In this document: positions 5,100 through 5,274 of the stretch, piece by piece
How the letters are laid out: the number at the start of each line of letters is the position of its first letter
Numbering within the stretch: position 1 is the first letter of the stretch
From: an uncultured Lachnospiraceae bacterium
Lineage (GTDB): Bacteria > Bacillota_A > Clostridia > Lachnospirales > Lachnospiraceae
NCBI GenBank assembly: GCA_910587495.1
Contig: CAJUMT010000217.1
Location: forward strand, 1 to 5,274
Length of the DNA: 5,274 bases
Reading direction: 5' to 3'
Made by a program: the position numbers and the translations under genes
The notes under the pieces: model-generated
Databases searched by the model: none
Seen by the model: only the letters and a program-made list of their open reading frames with translations
What the model was told of the DNA's origin: nothing

Positions 5100-5274
5100 T
5101 TTTTCCTTCTCTTTCGTAGGGAAGCGCCTGTATCCGGGCTTCTTTAGTCAGCGGATTCCTCTTCTGGTAATCAAACAGCACAAATACAGGGCCGTCTTTA
5201 CATTCAAATACCTCTATATGAATCTGTTTTCCATAAACGCGGGCATATTCCCGAAGGGTTTTTTTTTTTTTTCC
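5089..5274 (-). CDS. C-terminal part of an unrecognised protein (cut by right edge)
   Basis: An open frame enters from the right edge and ends at TGA 5089-5091, giving 61 visible residues. They begin GKKKKTLREYARVYGKQIHI, continue with an alternating hydrophobic pattern typical of beta strands (IHIEVFEC, then GPVFVLFDYQ), and finish with PYEREGKNDL. The other two frames on this strand are closed by stops, and the frame overlaps the exonuclease start by 11 bases in another frame, so this looks like a real gene end. I do not recognise the family. The lysine run is encoded by 14 consecutive A (5259-5272 on the minus strand), two bases from the window edge. A frame error or slippage there would change everything upstream but not the 56 residues that follow. 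Confidence 0.65.
   Translation of the reverse strand, partial: GKKKKTLREYARVYGKQIHIEVFECKDGPVFVLFDYQKRNPLTKEARIQALPYEREGKNDL
5259..5272 (-). repeat. 14-base poly-A homopolymer (minus strand)
   Basis: Fourteen consecutive A on the coding strand (T on the given strand) encode the lysines of the partial gene. Homopolymers of this length inside genes are uncommon and are sites of polymerase slippage, phase variation and sequencing error. The window ends two bases later, so the wider context cannot be seen. Confidence 0.85.

Noticed and set aside
5097..5274. In-frame N-terminal extension of the exonuclease into the upstream open frame
   Set aside because: Careful base counting (five A before the ATG) puts the upstream frame one base out of register. 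It ends at TGA 5089-5091 inside the exonuclease gene, so these are two overlapping genes, not a fusion.

Overview
The window looks like ordinary chromosomal core DNA from a member of the Clostridia, most probably the Lachnospiraceae. I infer this from the protein families and their wording (VanW/G5-type exported protein, stand-alone DEDDh exonuclease, AIR-synthase-like protein next to an Lrp-type regulator and an aminotransferase), the strong AGGAGG ribosome binding sites and the intermediate base composition. No genus can be named safely. There are no signs of phage, transposon, CRISPR array, rRNA or tRNA.

Every gene I can support lies on the minus strand, so the window reads from the right edge to the left as one compact, probably polycistronic block. 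From upstream to downstream: (1) the C-terminal end of an unrecognised gene cut by the right edge (5089-5274); (2) a DEDDh 3'-5' exonuclease (4386-5099), overlapping gene 1 by 11 bases; (3) a 33-residue single-pass membrane protein (4264-4365) with an excellent ribosome binding site, easily missed by standard gene callers; (4) an exported VanW-family cell-wall protein (2761-4233); (5) a half-length AIR-synthase/HypE-like protein (2159-2755), 5 bases after VanW; (6) an Lrp/AsnC regulator (1680-2162), overlapping gene 5 by 4 bases; (7) a class I/II PLP aminotransferase (508-1683), overlapping gene 6 by 4 bases; (8) the tRNA wobble 2'-O-methyltransferase TrmL (17-517), overlapping gene 7 by 10 bases. 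A further gene may start at the extreme left edge. The longest gap between genes is 30 bases, or 36 if the ATG start of VanW is used. No promoter or terminator is evident inside the window.

The part most likely to act as a unit is genes 5-7. ATGA stop/start overlaps join an AIR-synthase-like half protein, an amino-acid-sensing type regulator and an aminotransferase, which suggests matched expression and perhaps self-regulated amino acid metabolism. The rest is housekeeping: nucleic acid processing, envelope and tRNA modification. I saw no evidence of a dramatic new system. The items most worth a second look are the 33-residue membrane protein, the AIR-synthase-like protein that lacks its ATP-binding half, the C-terminal module on the exonuclease, and the unrecognised partial gene with a 14-base homopolymer at the window edge.
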